Below are positions 22,942 to 23,046 of a stretch of 23,046 nt of DNA, piece by piece. This stretch comes from Geobacter sp. UBA4074 (GTDB lineage Bacteria; Desulfobacterota; Desulfuromonadia; Geobacterales; Pseudopelobacteraceae). How positions within the stretch are numbered: position 1 is the first letter of the stretch; each line of letters begins with the position of its first letter. A program made the position numbers and the translations under genes. The stretch covers positions 8,270 to 31,315 of the forward strand of contig DFYU01000056.1 in NCBI GenBank assembly GCA_002383415.1, written 5' to 3'. The notes beneath the pieces are model-generated. The model saw nothing but the letters and a program-made list of their open reading frames with translations. It ran no database searches and was not told the origin of the DNA.

Positions 22942-23046
22942 ATGGACCGTGCCATCTCTCCCCAAAAAAGCGACGACGATTTTCAGTTTGACGCCACCCT
23001 GCGCCCCCGCACCCTGGATGATTACATCGGCCAGGAGAAGATCCGC
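22942..23046 (+). CDS. ruvB: RuvB Holliday junction helicase, N-terminal part only
   Basis: The only plus-strand gene, 35 codons running off the right edge. The translated start has the RuvB N-terminal pattern: an acidic lead (S-D-D-D-F), then L-R-P-R-T-L-D-D-Y-I-G-Q-E-K. RuvB is the hexameric motor that moves Holliday junctions with RuvA. The ATG at 22942 lacks a Shine-Dalgarno; a TTG at 22906 is in frame but falls in the promoter. It is divergent from kdsA, and no ruvA or ruvC precedes it here. Confidence 0.9.
   Translation, partial: MDRAISPQKSDDDFQFDATLRPRTLDDYIGQEKIR

Noticed and set aside
22831..22965. Upstream extension of kdsA to a start at 22965
   Set aside because: The extension has no family similarity and covers the divergent promoter region; ATG 22830 has a ribosome site and gives the normal length.

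Overview
The window fits a Gram-negative bacterium of the Geobacter/Desulfuromonadales type. The gene order kdsA-kdsD-kdsC-lptC-lptA-lptB-rpoN-hpf-hprK-rapZ-EIIA(Man)-HPr and a PilY1/minor-pilin cluster with prepilin peptidase and a sigma-54 activator are both arrangements I associate with that group. The genus assignment is inference. Apart from the start of ruvB at the right edge, every gene lies on the minus strand, so transcription runs right to left for about 22.8 kb.

Right block (about 22.9 to 14.0 kb): Kdo synthesis (kdsA, kdsD, kdsC), lipopolysaccharide transport (lptC, lptA, lptB), sigma-54 (rpoN), long-form hibernation factor (hpf), then a regulatory PTS module (hprK, rapZ, a mannose-family EIIA, HPr). 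Genes are tightly packed, with 1-base TGATG or short overlaps. No enzyme I gene is present.

Middle block (about 14.0 to 10.3 kb): the prepilin peptidase gene follows HPr directly. After it come a membrane histidine kinase with a HAMP domain and an NtrC-family response regulator with an intact GAFTGA loop.

Left block (about 10.2 to 0.3 kb): a GspH-type pseudopilin, a secreted DsbC-like thioredoxin-fold protein that also carries a CxxCH motif, a 1822-residue cysteine-rich PilY1, then PilX-, FimT/GspH-, PilV- and PilW-like minor pilins, closed by a strong intrinsic terminator. Beyond it is the start of an XRE-type regulator. These pilin genes look more AT-rich than the rest.

The main observation is a regulatory circuit readable from the sequence. 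Upstream of the DsbC-like gene is a near-consensus sigma-54 promoter (CGGCAC-N5-TTGCT, exact GG-N10-GC spacing). About 150 bp upstream of its predicted start is a perfect 7-bp inverted repeat suited to an enhancer site. The sigma-54 gene, an NtrC-type activator and its kinase lie in the same window. I infer that this two-component system drives the dsbC-like/pilY1/minor-pilin operon. A second observation is that lptC and ruvB have promoter-like elements placed so that their transcripts would start at or next to the ATG (leaderless mRNA).
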